In this document: piece after piece, positions 17,150 to 27,095 of the stretch
Position numbering within the stretch: the first letter of the stretch is position 1
How the letters are laid out: each line of letters opens with the position of its first letter
Assembly: GCF_002259645.1 (NCBI RefSeq)
Contig: NZ_MWWV01000019.1
Coordinates: 1 to 64,000, forward strand
Length of the DNA: 64,000 nt
Reading direction: 5' to 3'
DNA from: Bifidobacterium tissieri
GTDB lineage: Bacteria; Actinomycetota; Actinomycetes; Actinomycetales; Bifidobacteriaceae
The notes under the pieces: generated by a model
Seen by the model: only the letters and a program-made list of their open reading frames with translations
Database searches by the model: none
What the model was told of the DNA's origin: nothing
Program-made: the position numbers and the translations under genes

Positions 17150-17610
17150 ACGAGCCTCCCTTGGGGTTCAGAAGATATGTAGAGAAAACAGTGTGTCGAT
17201 TATCACCGGAGATTACGACATAAGGTGTTCGTCCGGGTTCGCATGCGCATGCTGTTCGTTCGGATACCGGCGACACGCCCTTCGGATGCAACAGCGCTTG
17301 CGCATCTTCCCGTGATCGGTTTCTTCACATCATGGCAAACTCAGGCAACCGAAAACCCAAGAGTTATCGGCCTGACGGGGCTTTTCGGCGAACGAAGAAA
17401 GCGCACAAGTTTCGATCCTCTATGACAACTTTTCGAACATTTCTTAACAAAAGTCCGTCGGTCGATTATGCAAAAGTCCGCGAGTTCCTTTACCATTAAG
17501 GACGATTAGGAAATGCAGTTCATTGCACGTTCCAATCCAAGGAACTCAAGGGATTGCAATCCTGAGAAAATAACCGATCGCACATCAAGTGCAGAAGTAC
17601 AGGAGTACAC
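17150..17610. promoter_or_regulatory. Long guaA/xfp divergent region and xfp leader
   Basis: 460 bases with no gene. Features seen are a 12-bp palindrome GCATGCGCATGC (17241-17252), an AT-rich promoter-like stretch around 17410-17510 with TTTACCATTAAGG, and a second 12-bp palindrome GGATTGCAATCC (17551-17562). The latter's left half can alternatively pair with CAATCC at 17533-17538, giving a small leader stem. The xfp ribosome-binding site (ACAGGAG) follows. Long leaders are common for very highly expressed genes such as xfp. Confidence 0.45.
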
Positions 17611-20088
17611 ATGACGAGTCCTGTTATTGGCACCCCTTGGAAGAAGCTGAACGCTCCGATCTCCGACGAGACCCTCGAGGCCGTCGACAAGTACTGGCGC
17701 GTGACCAACTACCTTTCCATCGGTCAGATCTACCTCCGCAGCAACCCGCTGATGAAGGAGCCCTTCACCCGTGAGGACGTGAAGCACCGCCTGGTCGGAC
17801 ACTGGGGCACCACCCCTGGCCTGAACTTCCTCATCGGCCACATCAACCGTCTTATCGCTGATCATCAGCAGAACACCGTGATCATCATGGGACCGGGCCA
17901 CGGTGGCCCCGCTGGTACCTCCCAGTCCTACGTCGACGGTACCTACACCGAGTACTTCCCGAACATCACCAAGGACGAGGCTGGCCTGCAGAAGTTCTTC
18001 CGTCAGTTCTCCTACCCGGGCGGCATCCCGTCCCACTACGCTCCGGAGACCCCGGGTTCCATCCACGAGGGTGGCGAGCTGGGTTACGCTCTGTCCCACG
18101 CCTACGGCGCCGTGATGAACAACCCGAGCCTGTTCGTGCCGGCCATCGTCGGCGACGGTGAGGCCGAGACCGGCCCGCTGGCCACCGGCTGGCAGTCCAA
18201 CAAGCTCGTGAACCCGCGCACCGACGGTATCGTCCTGCCGATCCTGCACCTCAACGGCTACAAGATCGCCAACCCGACCATCCTGTCCCGCATCTCCGAC
18301 GAAGAGCTCCACGAGTTCTTCCACGGCATGGGTTACGAGCCCTACGAGTTCGTCGCTGGCTTCGACGATGAGGATCACCTGTCGATCCACCGTCGCTTCG
18401 CCGAGCTGTTCGAGACCGTCTTCGACGAGATCTGCGACATCAAGGCCGCCGCTCAGACCGACGACAAGCACCGTCCGTTCTACCCGATGATCATCTTCCG
18501 CACCCCGAAGGGCTGGACCTGCCCGAAGTTCATCGACGGCAAGAAGACCGAGGGTTCCTGGCGTTCCCACCAGGTGCCGCTGGCTTCCGCCCGCGATACC
18601 GAGGAGCACTTCAACGTCCTCAAGCACTGGCTCGAGTCCTACAAGCCGGAGGAGCTGTTCGACGAGAACGGCGCCATCCGTCCCGAGGTCACCAAGTTCA
18701 TGCCGCAGGGCGAGCTGCGCATCGGCCAGAACCCGAACGCCAACGGTGGTCGCATCCGTGAGGACCTGAAGCTCCCGAAGCTCGAGGACTACGAGGTCAA
18801 GGAAGTCAAGGAGTTCGGCCACGGCTGGGGCCAGCTCGAGGCCACCCGTCGCCTCGGTGTGTACACCCGCGACGTCATCAAGCTGAACCCGGATTCCTTC
18901 CGCATCTTCGGACCTGACGAGACCGCTTCCAACCGTCTGCAGGCCTCCTACGAGGTCACCAACAAGCAGTGGGATGCCGGCTACCTGTCCGATCTGGTCG
19001 ACGAGCACATGAACGTCACCGGTCAGGTTGTGGAGCAGCTGTCCGAGCACCAGATGGAAGGTATGCTCGAGGCCTACCTGCTCACCGGTCGTCACGGCAT
19101 CTGGAGCTCCTACGAGTCCTTCGTGCACGTGATCGACTCCATGCTGAACCAGCACGCCAAGTGGCTCGAGGCCACCGTGCGTGAGATCCCGTGGCGCAAG
19201 CCGATCTCCTCCCTGAACCTGCTCGTCACCTCCCACGTGTGGCGTCAGGATCACAATGGCTTCTCCCACCAGGATCCTGGTGTGACCTCCGTGCTGCTGA
19301 ACAAGTGCTACAACAACGACCACGTGATCGGCATCTACTTCGCTGCCGATGCCAACATGCTGCTGGCCGTTGGTGAGAAGGTCTACAAGTCCACCAACAT
19401 GATCAACGCGATCATCGCCGGTAAGCAGCCGGCCGCCACCTGGCAGACCCTGGACGAGGCTCGTGCCGAGCTCGAGAAGGGTGCCGCCGAGTGGGAGTGG
19501 GCTTCCAACGTTCACTCCAACGACGAGGTCGAGGTTGTGCTCGCCTCCGCCGGTGATGTTCCGACCCAGGAGCTCATGGCCGCCGCCGACAAGCTGAACA
19601 AGCTCGGTGTGAAGTTCAAGGTCGTCAACGTGGTGGATCTGCTCGCTCTGCAGTCCGCCAAGGACAACGATCAGGCCCTGTCCGACGAGGACTTCGCCGA
19701 CCTCTTCACCGCCGACAAGCCGGTCCTGTTCGCCTACCACTCCTACGCCCACGACGTGCGTGGTCTGATCTACGATCGCCCGAACCACGACAACTTCAAC
19801 GTCCACGGCTACGAGGAGCAGGGCTCCACCACCACGCCGTTCGACATGGTGCGCGTGAACAACATCGACCGTTACGAGCTGACCGCTGAGGCTCTGCGCA
19901 TGGTCGACGCCGACAAGTACGCCGACGAGATCAAGAAGCTCGAGGACTTCCGCCTCGAGGCCTTCCAGTTCGCCGTCGACAACGGCTACGATCACCCGGA
20001 TTACACCGACTGGGTGTGGCCGGGCGTCAAGACCGAGCTGCCGGGTGCCGTCTCCGCCACCGCCGCCACCGCTGGCGACAACGAGTGA
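17611..20088 (+). CDS. xfp: Xylulose-5-phosphate/fructose-6-phosphate phosphoketolase
   Basis: 825 residues, the normal bifidobacterial length. This thiamine-diphosphate enzyme cleaves xylulose-5-P and fructose-6-P with phosphate to acetyl phosphate plus glyceraldehyde-3-P or erythrose-4-P, the key step of the bifid shunt. GPGHGG (94-99) and GDGEAETGP (181-189) are the ThDP/Mg signature region. Codon use is strongly restricted to GC-ending major codons, the clearest case in the window, consistent with one of the most abundant proteins. It is closed by a perfect terminator and followed by pta. Confidence 0.98.
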   Translation: MTSPVIGTPWKKLNAPISDETLEAVDKYWRVTNYLSIGQIYLRSNPLMKEPFTREDVKHRLVGHWGTTPGLNFLIGHINRLIADHQQNTVIIMGPGHGGPAGTSQSYVDGTYTEYFPNITKDEAGLQKFFRQFSYPGGIPSHYAPETPGSIHEGGELGYALSHAYGAVMNNPSLFVPAIVGDGEAETGPLATGWQSNKLVNPRTDGIVLPILHLNGYKIANPTILSRISDEELHEFFHGMGYEPYEFVAGFDDEDHLSIHRRFAELFETVFDEICDIKAAAQTDDKHRPFYPMIIFRTPKGWTCPKFIDGKKTEGSWRSHQVPLASARDTEEHFNVLKHWLESYKPEELFDENGAIRPEVTKFMPQGELRIGQNPNANGGRIREDLKLPKLEDYEVKEVKEFGHGWGQLEATRRLGVYTRDVIKLNPDSFRIFGPDETASNRLQASYEVTNKQWDAGYLSDLVDEHMNVTGQVVEQLSEHQMEGMLEAYLLTGRHGIWSSYESFVHVIDSMLNQHAKWLEATVREIPWRKPISSLNLLVTSHVWRQDHNGFSHQDPGVTSVLLNKCYNNDHVIGIYFAADANMLLAVGEKVYKSTNMINAIIAGKQPAATWQTLDEARAELEKGAAEWEWASNVHSNDEVEVVLASAGDVPTQELMAAADKLNKLGVKFKVVNVVDLLALQSAKDNDQALSDEDFADLFTADKPVLFAYHSYAHDVRGLIYDRPNHDNFNVHGYEEQGSTTTPFDMVRVNNIDRYELTAEALRMVDADKYADEIKKLEDFRLEAFQFAVDNGYDHPDYTDWVWPGVKTELPGAVSATAATAGDNE

Positions 20089-20115
20089 GATTCGTCACAT
20101 TACCGGTAACGGTCT

Positions 20116-20171
20116 GATTCGTTAGCGAATCGGGAAAACCCCTACAGCCTAAATGGTTGTAGGGGTTTTCC
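20116..20171 (+). terminator. Terminator of xfp
   Basis: GGAAAACCCCTACA (20133-20146) pairs perfectly with TGTAGGGGTTTTCC (20158-20171), with T residues inside the 3' arm. A separate 16-bp palindrome, GATTCGTTAGCGAATC, stands just before it at 20116-20131. Confidence 0.88.
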
Positions 20172-20334
20172 ATATTCGTGAATTTGCCGATCGGTTAACG
20201 GCCGATGCAAACCACGACAACATACGACAACAATCGTCCGTGAGAAGCGTTCACACACTTACAATAGTGAAGGTTGCAATGCAGTGTTGCCGCACCTCAG
20301 TTCAGTAATGAACTGACCATTCGCGAAGGAGTGT

Positions 20335-22011
20335 ATGACCGTGAGTCTCACCAGTGTGTATATCGCCAGCCCGGAAGCCGCCAATGGCCGCAATGTAGTC
20401 GCCTATGGCGTTGTGTCCGCCCTCGCCGGACAGTACAAGACGGGCGTGTTCCGCCCGGCCGCCTGCAAGAAGGAGACCTTCACCGACGTGCTGCTGGGAG
20501 CTGCCAATGCCGGACAGACCCGCGAACAGGCCGTCGGCGTGTGCCCCTGTGCCGCCCGCGAGGACAAGGAAGGCGCCCGCGGCGATATCGTGCGTGCGTA
20601 CTCCGCCGCCGTGACCGCCGTTGAGCCGGAAGCTGTCGTTGTTGTCGGTACCGACAAGAGCAGCATCTTCGATCCCGGTGCATTCGACTTCAACGCCGCC
20701 GTGGCCGCCGACCTCAAGGCTCCCGTGTTCCTTGCCGTGTGCGCTCTGCAGCGCGACGCCAAGCAGGCCAAGGCCACCGTCGAGGCCTGCGCCAAGAGCG
20801 TCAAGGACGCCGGCCAGACCGTCGCCGGCGTGTTTCTGACCGGTTGCGATGACGAGAAGGCCCTGTCTGTCAAGGAGGCGCTCTCCGACTTCGCCGCCCC
20901 GGTGTGGACCGTGCCCGCCCACGATTGCGGCACCGAAGAGGAAGCCAAGGCCGCCCTCGCCGACTTCGAGGCCCACGTTCCGGCCGCGCAGATCCTGGCA
21001 GCCCTGAATCAGGACTTCGCCCAGCCCACCACGCCGTACGCCTTCCAGTCCGACCTGCTGAACAAGGCCAAGGCCGCCAAGAAGACCATCGTCCTGCCGG
21101 AAGGCGAAGAGGACCGTATCATCAAGGCCGCCGACTACCTGCTCGAGCGCGACATCGTCAACCTGATCATCGTCGGTGAGAAGGACCAGATCCTGGCCCG
21201 CGGCAAGGAGCTCGGACTGAACTCCCTGGAGAAGGCAACCTTCCAGTCCATGAACGACGAGGAAGTGCTTGCTCCGATGGTGGAGAAGCTGTGCGAGCTT
21301 CGTGCCAAGAAGGGAATGACCCCGGAGCAGGCCCGCAAGCAGCTGACCGACGCCAGCTACTTCGGCACCATGCTGGTGGTGCTCGGCAAGGCCGATGGTC
21401 TGGTCTCCGGCTCCATCAACTCCACCGCCAACACCGTGCGTCCGGCCCTGCAGGTCATCAAGACCAAGCCCGGCCAGAAGCTGGTCTCCGGCGCGTTCCT
21501 CATGTGCTTCAAGGATCACGTTGCCGTGTTCGCCGACTGCGCCATCAACCTCAACCCGAATGCCGAGCAGCTTGCCGAGATCGCCCTGCAGTCCGCTGAG
21601 ACCGCCAAGGCCTTTGGCATCGACCCCAAGGTCGGCATGTTGTCCTACTCCACCCTCGGCTCCGGCAAGGGCCCGGACGTGGACCTGGTCGAAGAGGCCA
21701 CCTCGCTCGTCAAGCAGAAGAACCCGGAACTGCCCGTGGTCGGCTCCATCCAGTTCGACGCCGCATGGTCGCCGGTCGTGGCCGCCACCAAGGCCAAGGG
21801 CAACGACGTCGCCGGACACGTCAACGTGTTCGTGTTCCCCGACCTGTGCGCCGGCAACATCGGCTACAAGGCCGTGCAGCGCTCCTCCGGCGCTCTGGCC
21901 ATCGGCCCGGTCCTGCAGGGTCTGAACAAGCCGGTGAACGATCTGTCCCGTGGCGCCAACGTCGAGGACATCATCAACACCGTGGCGCTGACCGCAGTCA
22001 CCGCCCAGTGA
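20335..22011 (+). CDS. pta: Phosphate acetyltransferase
   Basis: 558 residues. It interconverts acetyl phosphate and acetyl-CoA, linking the phosphoketolase product to biosynthesis. The C-terminal 330 residues are the PTA_PTB catalytic domain (KTIVLPEGEEDRIIKAA, DGLVSGSINSTANTVRPALQ, GPVLQGLNKPVNDLSRG). The N-terminal 220 residues are a BioD-like domain. The protein is shorter than the about 700-residue Pta with a DRTGG middle domain, which seems absent. The start is supported by GAAGGAG 4 nt upstream. It has its own promoter region after the xfp terminator. Confidence 0.96.
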   Translation: MTVSLTSVYIASPEAANGRNVVAYGVVSALAGQYKTGVFRPAACKKETFTDVLLGAANAGQTREQAVGVCPCAAREDKEGARGDIVRAYSAAVTAVEPEAVVVVGTDKSSIFDPGAFDFNAAVAADLKAPVFLAVCALQRDAKQAKATVEACAKSVKDAGQTVAGVFLTGCDDEKALSVKEALSDFAAPVWTVPAHDCGTEEEAKAALADFEAHVPAAQILAALNQDFAQPTTPYAFQSDLLNKAKAAKKTIVLPEGEEDRIIKAADYLLERDIVNLIIVGEKDQILARGKELGLNSLEKATFQSMNDEEVLAPMVEKLCELRAKKGMTPEQARKQLTDASYFGTMLVVLGKADGLVSGSINSTANTVRPALQVIKTKPGQKLVSGAFLMCFKDHVAVFADCAINLNPNAEQLAEIALQSAETAKAFGIDPKVGMLSYSTLGSGKGPDVDLVEEATSLVKQKNPELPVVGSIQFDAAWSPVVAATKAKGNDVAGHVNVFVFPDLCAGNIGYKAVQRSSGALAIGPVLQGLNKPVNDLSRGANVEDIINTVALTAVTAQ

Positions 22012-22060
22012 TGATGTTCCGTCACTGACATTTCGTCACTGAACCATTCATGGTTCATAG

Positions 22061-22090
22061 GGGTCATGGCTTCATGCCATGGCCCTTTTT
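22061..22090 (+). terminator. Terminator of pta
   Basis: GGGTCATGGC and GCCATGGCCC form a 10-bp stem around TTCAT, directly followed by TTTTT. Confidence 0.85.
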
Positions 22091-22222
22091 CGTTGTTACG
22101 CCGACAATGCTGCGTATCGCATCGCGAGCCATGATCGGCGTGTCGAAACACCTGCCCGCAGTTCCGGCCTTTCCCTATAATGCTTTCATTTGCACCGCCG
22201 TTCGAGAAGGGATGCCGATTTC

Positions 22223-23704
22223 ATGCGACAGGGTTTTGACAACGACAAGTACATCGAATTGCAGGCCGCCAACATTCGGAAGCGCATCGCGCAATTCGGT
22301 GGCAAGCTCTACCTGGAATTCGGTGGCAAGCTGTTCGACGACTACCATGCATCACGCGTATTGCCCGGTTTCGAACCGGACACCAAGTTCCGCATGCTGC
22401 AGAGTCTGTCCGATGACGTGGAGATCGTCATCGCAGTCAACGCCAACCACATCGAAAAGGCCAAGGTTCGTGGGGATCTTGGCATCACCTACGACGAGGA
22501 CGTGCTTCGTTTGATCGACGTATTCCGAGCCCATGGTTTTCTCGTCGGCTCTGTCGTGCTCACCCAGTATGCCGGTCAGCCCGCCGCCGACGCCTATCGT
22601 CATCGTCTGGAACGGCTGGGCATCACCTGCTATCTGCATTATCCGATCGCCGGATACCCGCATGACATCGAGCATATCGTTTCCGATCAGGGCTACGGTC
22701 GCAACGACTACATCAAGACCAGCCGTCCGCTTGTCGTGATCACGGCTCCCGGTCCCGGATCCGGCAAACTCGCCACCTGCCTGTCGCAGCTCTACCATGA
22801 GCATCGCCGTGGTATCGCAGCCGGCTACGCCAAGTACGAGACGTTCCCCATCTGGAACCTTCCGCTCAACCATCCCGTGAACATCGCCTACGAGGCCGCG
22901 ACGGTCGATCTTGACGACGCCAACATCATCGACCCGTTCCATCTGGAGGCGTACGGCAAGACCACGGTCAACTACAACCGCGACGTTGAGGCGTTCCCCG
23001 TGCTCAAGGCCATGATGGAGCGGATCATGGTGGAGAGCCCGTATCAGAGTCCTACGGACATGGGCGTGAACATGGCCGGGTTCGCCATCAGCGACGATGA
23101 GGCGTGTCGTGAGGCGGCCGATATGGAGATCGTGCGTCGCTACTTCACCGCCGTGGTCAACGAGAAGCGCACCGGTTTTGGCGAGGAGCAGGTGGAACGA
23201 CTGCGTTCCATCATGAAGAAGGCCGGCGTGGATGAGAATCTGTCGCCGGCGCGCTCCGCCGCGTTGAACCGGGAACGGGAGACCGGTGCCCCGGCCGGAG
23301 CCATGGTGCTGCCGGACGGGCGCGTGGTCACCGGCAGGACCGGAGACCTGCTGGGTGCCGCCAGCGCACTGCTGATGAATGCGCTGAAGACCGTGACCGG
23401 CGTGGACCAGTCCGCGCTCGTGATCGACGAGGCGGCCATCGAGCCCATCTGCCAGTTGAAGACCAGCCATTTGCACAGCGTGAATCGCCGTTTGCATTCC
23501 GATGAGACCCTGATCGCACTGTCCATTACGAGTGCGACCAGTCCGACCGCCGCCAAGGTGATCGACGGACTGAAACTGCTGCGTGGATGCGATGCGTTCT
23601 TCTCCGTCATCATCTCCGCCACCGACGAGGCGTTGTACCGCAAGCTTGGCATCAACGTGTGCTGCGAGCCGAAGTACGAGCGGGTGAGCCTCTACCATAA
23701 GTAG
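22223..23704 (+). CDS. DUF1846 family protein
   Basis: 493 residues, the typical size of DUF1846, a conserved cytosolic family of unknown function seen in Gram-positive bacteria. The N-terminus (GFDNDKYIELQAANIRKRI) and the ITAPGPGSGKLATCLSQLYHE segment are family hallmarks. The latter looks like a P-loop (GPGSGK) and suggests nucleotide or phosphate binding, though no activity is established. ATG 22223 is preferred over 22190 because AAGGGATG precedes it at acceptable spacing and family members start at this point. It stands alone after pta. Confidence 0.9.
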   Translation: MRQGFDNDKYIELQAANIRKRIAQFGGKLYLEFGGKLFDDYHASRVLPGFEPDTKFRMLQSLSDDVEIVIAVNANHIEKAKVRGDLGITYDEDVLRLIDVFRAHGFLVGSVVLTQYAGQPAADAYRHRLERLGITCYLHYPIAGYPHDIEHIVSDQGYGRNDYIKTSRPLVVITAPGPGSGKLATCLSQLYHEHRRGIAAGYAKYETFPIWNLPLNHPVNIAYEAATVDLDDANIIDPFHLEAYGKTTVNYNRDVEAFPVLKAMMERIMVESPYQSPTDMGVNMAGFAISDDEACREAADMEIVRRYFTAVVNEKRTGFGEEQVERLRSIMKKAGVDENLSPARSAALNRERETGAPAGAMVLPDGRVVTGRTGDLLGAASALLMNALKTVTGVDQSALVIDEAAIEPICQLKTSHLHSVNRRLHSDETLIALSITSATSPTAAKVIDGLKLLRGCDAFFSVIISATDEALYRKLGINVCCEPKYERVSLYHK

Positions 23705-23723
23705 CCGGCACGAATGCCGATAA

Positions 23724-23800
23724 GCCGTGGCGTGGGATGAATCATGGGACGGGCTGTTCCCCCGGTGTCCTTGAGACCATCACACGCCACAGCTGTTCGC
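23724..23800. repeat. Inverted repeat between convergent DUF1846 and dehydrogenase genes
   Basis: GTGGCGTG near 23724 and CACGCCAC about 60 nt later are complementary and could close a long hairpin between the convergent genes. Weak as a terminator because no U-run follows. Confidence 0.3.
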
Positions 23801-23826
23801 AGGCTCCGCGGTTTCTTCAGTACTGG

Positions 23827-24765
23827 CTACTTGTACGTGTAGAAGCCCTCACCGGCGTTGATACCGGTCTTGCCTTCGTCGATGTATCGCTTGAGCATGG
23901 CCGCGATCTTCCCCTGAACGGTGTTCGGATCCTTGGCACGCGGATCCAAGGCACCGATGTTGTAGGCGGTGGTCAGTCCCACGATGTCGAGGATGCGGAA
24001 CGGGCCGAGCGGCGCTCCGGTGGCCAGCATCCACGTCTTGTCGATCGTTTCCACGTCGGCAACATCGGTGGCGAGCAAGGCCTCTGCGGCGCTCAGGAAT
24101 GGAACGAGCATGCTGTTGAGAATGTAGCCGGGCTGCTCCTTCTTGAGCTTGAGGGGAATCATGCCGATCTCCTCGGCGAATTCGACCACGGTATCGTAGG
24201 CCGCGGGATCGGTTCCGGGATGACCCATGATCTCGGCCGTGTTGTTCCGCCAGATCTCATTGGCGAAATGCAGCGCAAGGTACTGCCCGGGACGTCCCGT
24301 GTATTCCGCGAACGTGCTGGGCAGCATGGTGGAGGAGTTGGTGACCACGATCGTCCGCTCCGGAAGATGCTTGGCGAGCTCCGTGTAGAACGCGATCTTG
24401 TCCTGCGGATTCTCGGCGATCGATTCGATCACAAGGTCGGCGTCCTTCGCCGCCTCCTCATAGGAGGTCGTGTATTCGATGCCATTGAATGCCTGCTCGA
24501 CCTGGGCCTTGAGCTCGTCGATCTGATCGGCGGTCAGATCGGGGGAGGGGGCGAGTCCGCGGCAGTAGGCGGCCGGATTGGTCTTCATCGCTTCGAGTGT
24601 GGACAGATAGATGCCCTTGAGTCGTTCGAACTTCGGCCTCGCACGGTCGATGGAAGCCTCGCTACGCAACCATACCGTCATGTGGAATCCCTTATAGGCG
24701 ATCTGGAAGGCGATCTGACTACCCAGCACACCGCCACCGGCGACAACGACATTGCTGATCTTCAT
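23827..24765 (-). CDS. 3-hydroxyacyl-CoA dehydrogenase family protein
   Basis: 312 residues. The Rossmann signature VVAGGGVLGSQIA sits at the N-terminus, ESIAENPQDK and TNSSTMLPS are the central motifs, and a C-terminal helical dimerisation domain ends in INAGEGFYTYK. It is predicted to use NAD(P) on a 3-hydroxyacyl-CoA or a similar beta-hydroxy acid such as gulonate. ATG 24765 is chosen because AAAGGATC precedes it; the longer frame has no support. No thiolase, hydratase or acyl-CoA gene is nearby, so the physiological substrate is open. Confidence 0.85.
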   Translation of the reverse strand: MKISNVVVAGGGVLGSQIAFQIAYKGFHMTVWLRSEASIDRARPKFERLKGIYLSTLEAMKTNPAAYCRGLAPSPDLTADQIDELKAQVEQAFNGIEYTTSYEEAAKDADLVIESIAENPQDKIAFYTELAKHLPERTIVVTNSSTMLPSTFAEYTGRPGQYLALHFANEIWRNNTAEIMGHPGTDPAAYDTVVEFAEEIGMIPLKLKKEQPGYILNSMLVPFLSAAEALLATDVADVETIDKTWMLATGAPLGPFRILDIVGLTTAYNIGALDPRAKDPNTVQGKIAAMLKRYIDEGKTGINAGEGFYTYK

Positions 24766-24931
24766 ATGTGATCCTTTCACCATTGATTGCGGATCGGGCC
24801 TCGTTCGACATCGAACACCGAAACGGCAATGAGACCGCGTGCGGACAAGAGTCCACATATCCGTATCATATGCATGATCCACAGGATACGCGGCATTTGT
24901 TGCCGCATCATGCCATGGAGTTCCCGGCTCG

Positions 24932-25615
24932 TCAACGGTGTGCGTTGATCCACGCGATGGCCAGCTGGGTGCGATTCATCAGACCGAGTTTGTCGAGCAT
25001 GGCGCTGATCCGGTTGCGTACCGTTCCCTCGCTGAGAAACAGGCTCGCCGCGATCTGACGATTGTCGTAGCCTTCGGCGACCAGTGCGGCCACGTCCCGT
25101 TCCCGATCGCTGAGCACGTCCAGATCCCGTATGCCTATCGCCGTGGACCGACGAGTATGGTTTCCCGATGCCATCTGCGGGGTTGTCGAAGCCGTTGACG
25201 TCGGGGATACGGACAGTTTGTTCAGCACGTCCGCTCCCAATACGATCTGCCCCGCCATCACGGCCTGCATCGCCGGGCCGACCGCCGAGACATCCTGTTT
25301 GATGAGATATCCCTTTGCCCCGAGTCCGATCGCCTGGGCGATATAGTCCTGATCCGAGAAGGTGGTGAGGAACAGGATCCTGGCCGACGGATCCCGGTGC
25401 AGGATCTCCCGAGCCGTTGTCAGACCGTCCTTGCCGGGCATCTGGATATCGATCAGCAGCACATCTGGATGACTGGCAGGAGAGGAGAAGTACCGGGTGA
25501 CGGCGTCATCGCCGCCGCACGCCGTCCACAGCACATCGGCGGCATGCGTGGCGGTGAGTATGGTCTCCAATGACTGGCATACGATCGGATCGTCGTCCAC
25601 GATTGCCGTCTTCAT
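24932..25615 (-). CDS. Response regulator, NarL/LuxR family
   Basis: 227 residues. The receiver domain (1-125) has the acidic pocket DDD at 7-9, phospho-acceptor Asp56 in LLIDIQMPG, and Lys near 105 in KGYLIKQD. After a Ser/Thr-rich linker (about 138-160) comes a LuxR helix-turn-helix (LSDRERDVAALVAEGYDNRQIAASLFLSEGTVRNRIS). ATG 25615 gives 4-nt spacing from AGGAGG; ATG 25618 would be too close. It is encoded 48 bp after the sensor kinase, and the target is probably the divergent ABC operon with the palindrome at 26971-26997. Confidence 0.93.
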   Translation of the reverse strand: MKTAIVDDDPIVCQSLETILTATHAADVLWTACGGDDAVTRYFSSPASHPDVLLIDIQMPGKDGLTTAREILHRDPSARILFLTTFSDQDYIAQAIGLGAKGYLIKQDVSAVGPAMQAVMAGQIVLGADVLNKLSVSPTSTASTTPQMASGNHTRRSTAIGIRDLDVLSDRERDVAALVAEGYDNRQIAASLFLSEGTVRNRISAMLDKLGLMNRTQLAIAWINAHR

Positions 25616-25663
25616 CATGCCTCCTATCGATGTCCCCATGTCGAATCATAGCGATGGCACGCC

Positions 25664-26911
25664 CTAGCGCATGGCATCGGATGGATGCTGAGACCAGCGT
25701 GTTTTGGGCAGGGACACGAATACCCGCCATCCGCCCTGATACGGGCCGCACAGTGACGTTCCGCCAAGCGCTCGCACACGGGTCTCGATATCCGATAGAC
25801 CCATGCCGCGCAGGCCTTCGATGTCATCGTCCGTTCCCGCTGTGGACGAATCGATCCGACCCGTGCCGCCATCCGCCGGACCATCATGCCGAGACGGTCC
25901 CTCGTCCTGTACGACCAGTTGCCAGAATGCGGGGAAATCACGAAGGGTGACGGTGGCCTGCTTGGCCTTGCTGTGCCGCACCACGTTCGACAACGATTCG
26001 CGAATAACCGTGGCAAGACAACGGGCCACCGGCGCGGGAGCCGCACCGATTCCATTGAGCAGTCGCACGGAAAAACCCGACGACACACCGCTGAACGAAT
26101 GCACGGCATCCGCTATCTGAGCGGTGAAATCAGTGCCGTCATCCTCGAGATCGTGCACGGAACGACGGATCATGGTCATGGCATCGTTCAGCGTATCGCC
26201 GAGTGCGGCATACCCCTGTGACGCATGGGGGGCACCGGTGGCATCGGCGATCGCCTTGCCTGCCTGCGCCTGCATGATCGCCCGGGTGAGCAGATGGCCC
26301 ACATTGTCATGGATTTCGCGTGCGATGCGGGTACGCTCACCGAGCGTCGCCATACGGACGGCCCGTGCGCGCTCCTCGTCGATGTCGCTCAATCGGATTC
26401 GCATGATACGGGAATCGTGCCGTGCACGGTCTTGCGTCCGCTGCAACGTCCGTCGCAGTGTGTGCGCTTCGACGCGTGCGGAACCCAGACCGTTGCCAAG
26501 CAGCGTGACAGCCGTGACTATCACTGGCACTGACGGGGCAAAACCGTCCACAGCACCATCCCTCATGAGCAGAACAACCAATGGAACCAGCCATATGAGC
26601 CCAATGCCGCGGTCGATGATCCGTCGCCATCGACGCGCATCGAAGAACGCCGGGGACCTTGCGCAGTCATAGGCAATCAACGGCAGAAACGCACACCATT
26701 GAGGAAACAGAACGGCGGCGACGGCATATCCTGCTCCCGCGTAGCCGAGCCACCGTCCATGTTCAGGGGCAAGTCCCTCGACAAGCCCGGCATATGCCAC
26801 CGATACAAGGAACCCAGCAACCGTCAACGGCATCGTCGCTGCCGATGGATTCGCAAGCGCCAGTGTCAGACCGGCCGCGATCAGCAATGCCTGTTCCCCG
26901 ATCGCACGCAT
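25664..26911 (-). CDS. Sensor histidine kinase, HisKA_3 (NarX/DesK-like)
   Basis: 415 residues. Five to six membrane helices (about 5-125) have short loops, so the sensor probably reads membrane state or a lipophilic ligand. The dimerisation helix has the phospho-acceptor His201 in REIHDNVGH. The ATPase domain has the N-box ESLSNVVRHSKA (Asn309) and a late GMGL box, but the D-box reads VQDEGPS where DxGxG is usual. It forms a pair with the regulator directly downstream. Confidence 0.92.
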   Translation of the reverse strand: MRAIGEQALLIAAGLTLALANPSAATMPLTVAGFLVSVAYAGLVEGLAPEHGRWLGYAGAGYAVAAVLFPQWCAFLPLIAYDCARSPAFFDARRWRRIIDRGIGLIWLVPLVVLLMRDGAVDGFAPSVPVIVTAVTLLGNGLGSARVEAHTLRRTLQRTQDRARHDSRIMRIRLSDIDEERARAVRMATLGERTRIAREIHDNVGHLLTRAIMQAQAGKAIADATGAPHASQGYAALGDTLNDAMTMIRRSVHDLEDDGTDFTAQIADAVHSFSGVSSGFSVRLLNGIGAAPAPVARCLATVIRESLSNVVRHSKAKQATVTLRDFPAFWQLVVQDEGPSRHDGPADGGTGRIDSSTAGTDDDIEGLRGMGLSDIETRVRALGGTSLCGPYQGGWRVFVSLPKTRWSQHPSDAMR

Positions 26912-26934
26912 GGCCCCTCCTCGATGTTTCGTCT

Positions 26935-26945
26935 ATGACATGACA
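26935..26945. promoter_or_regulatory. Repeat of the operator half-site in the kinase/ABC gap
   Basis: ATGACATGACA here recurs exactly at 26975-26985, 40 bp (about four helical turns) away, inside the large palindrome. This suggests cooperative binding on one DNA face. Confidence 0.5.
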
Positions 26946-26970
26946 CTATCGCAGCGGACCACCATCGCTC

Positions 26971-26997
26971 CTGCATGACATGACAAATGTCATGCAG
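26971..26997. promoter_or_regulatory. Palindromic operator of the two-component/ABC locus
   Basis: CTGCATGACA and TGTCATGCAG are perfect 10-bp inverted arms separated by 7 bp, in the 184-bp gap between the divergent histidine kinase and ABC ATPase genes. It is the strongest dyad in the gap and the natural candidate for the response-regulator site. Confidence 0.65.
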
Positions 26998-27095
26998 GTC
27001 GGAGGAATTCGTGACGTTTGGCGGTGGCGTCGACCATGCGATGGCGGGAAGATGAAATCAGCGAGACGGGCACGACAGGTAAGGATGGTCCTATC

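Noticed and set aside
17506-19995. Long open frame on the minus strand opposite xfp
   Set aside because: It is the exact complement of a highly codon-biased gene; GC-rich codons leave few stops on the opposite strand. It has Val/Gly/Leu-rich low-complexity composition, no ribosome-binding site and no family match.
27011-27055. Short leader peptide (GTG with GGAGG, 14 codons) before the ABC ATPase
   Set aside because: Well-spaced ribosome-binding site, but the peptide has no recognisable attenuator composition and no hairpin follows, so it is not supported as a gene.
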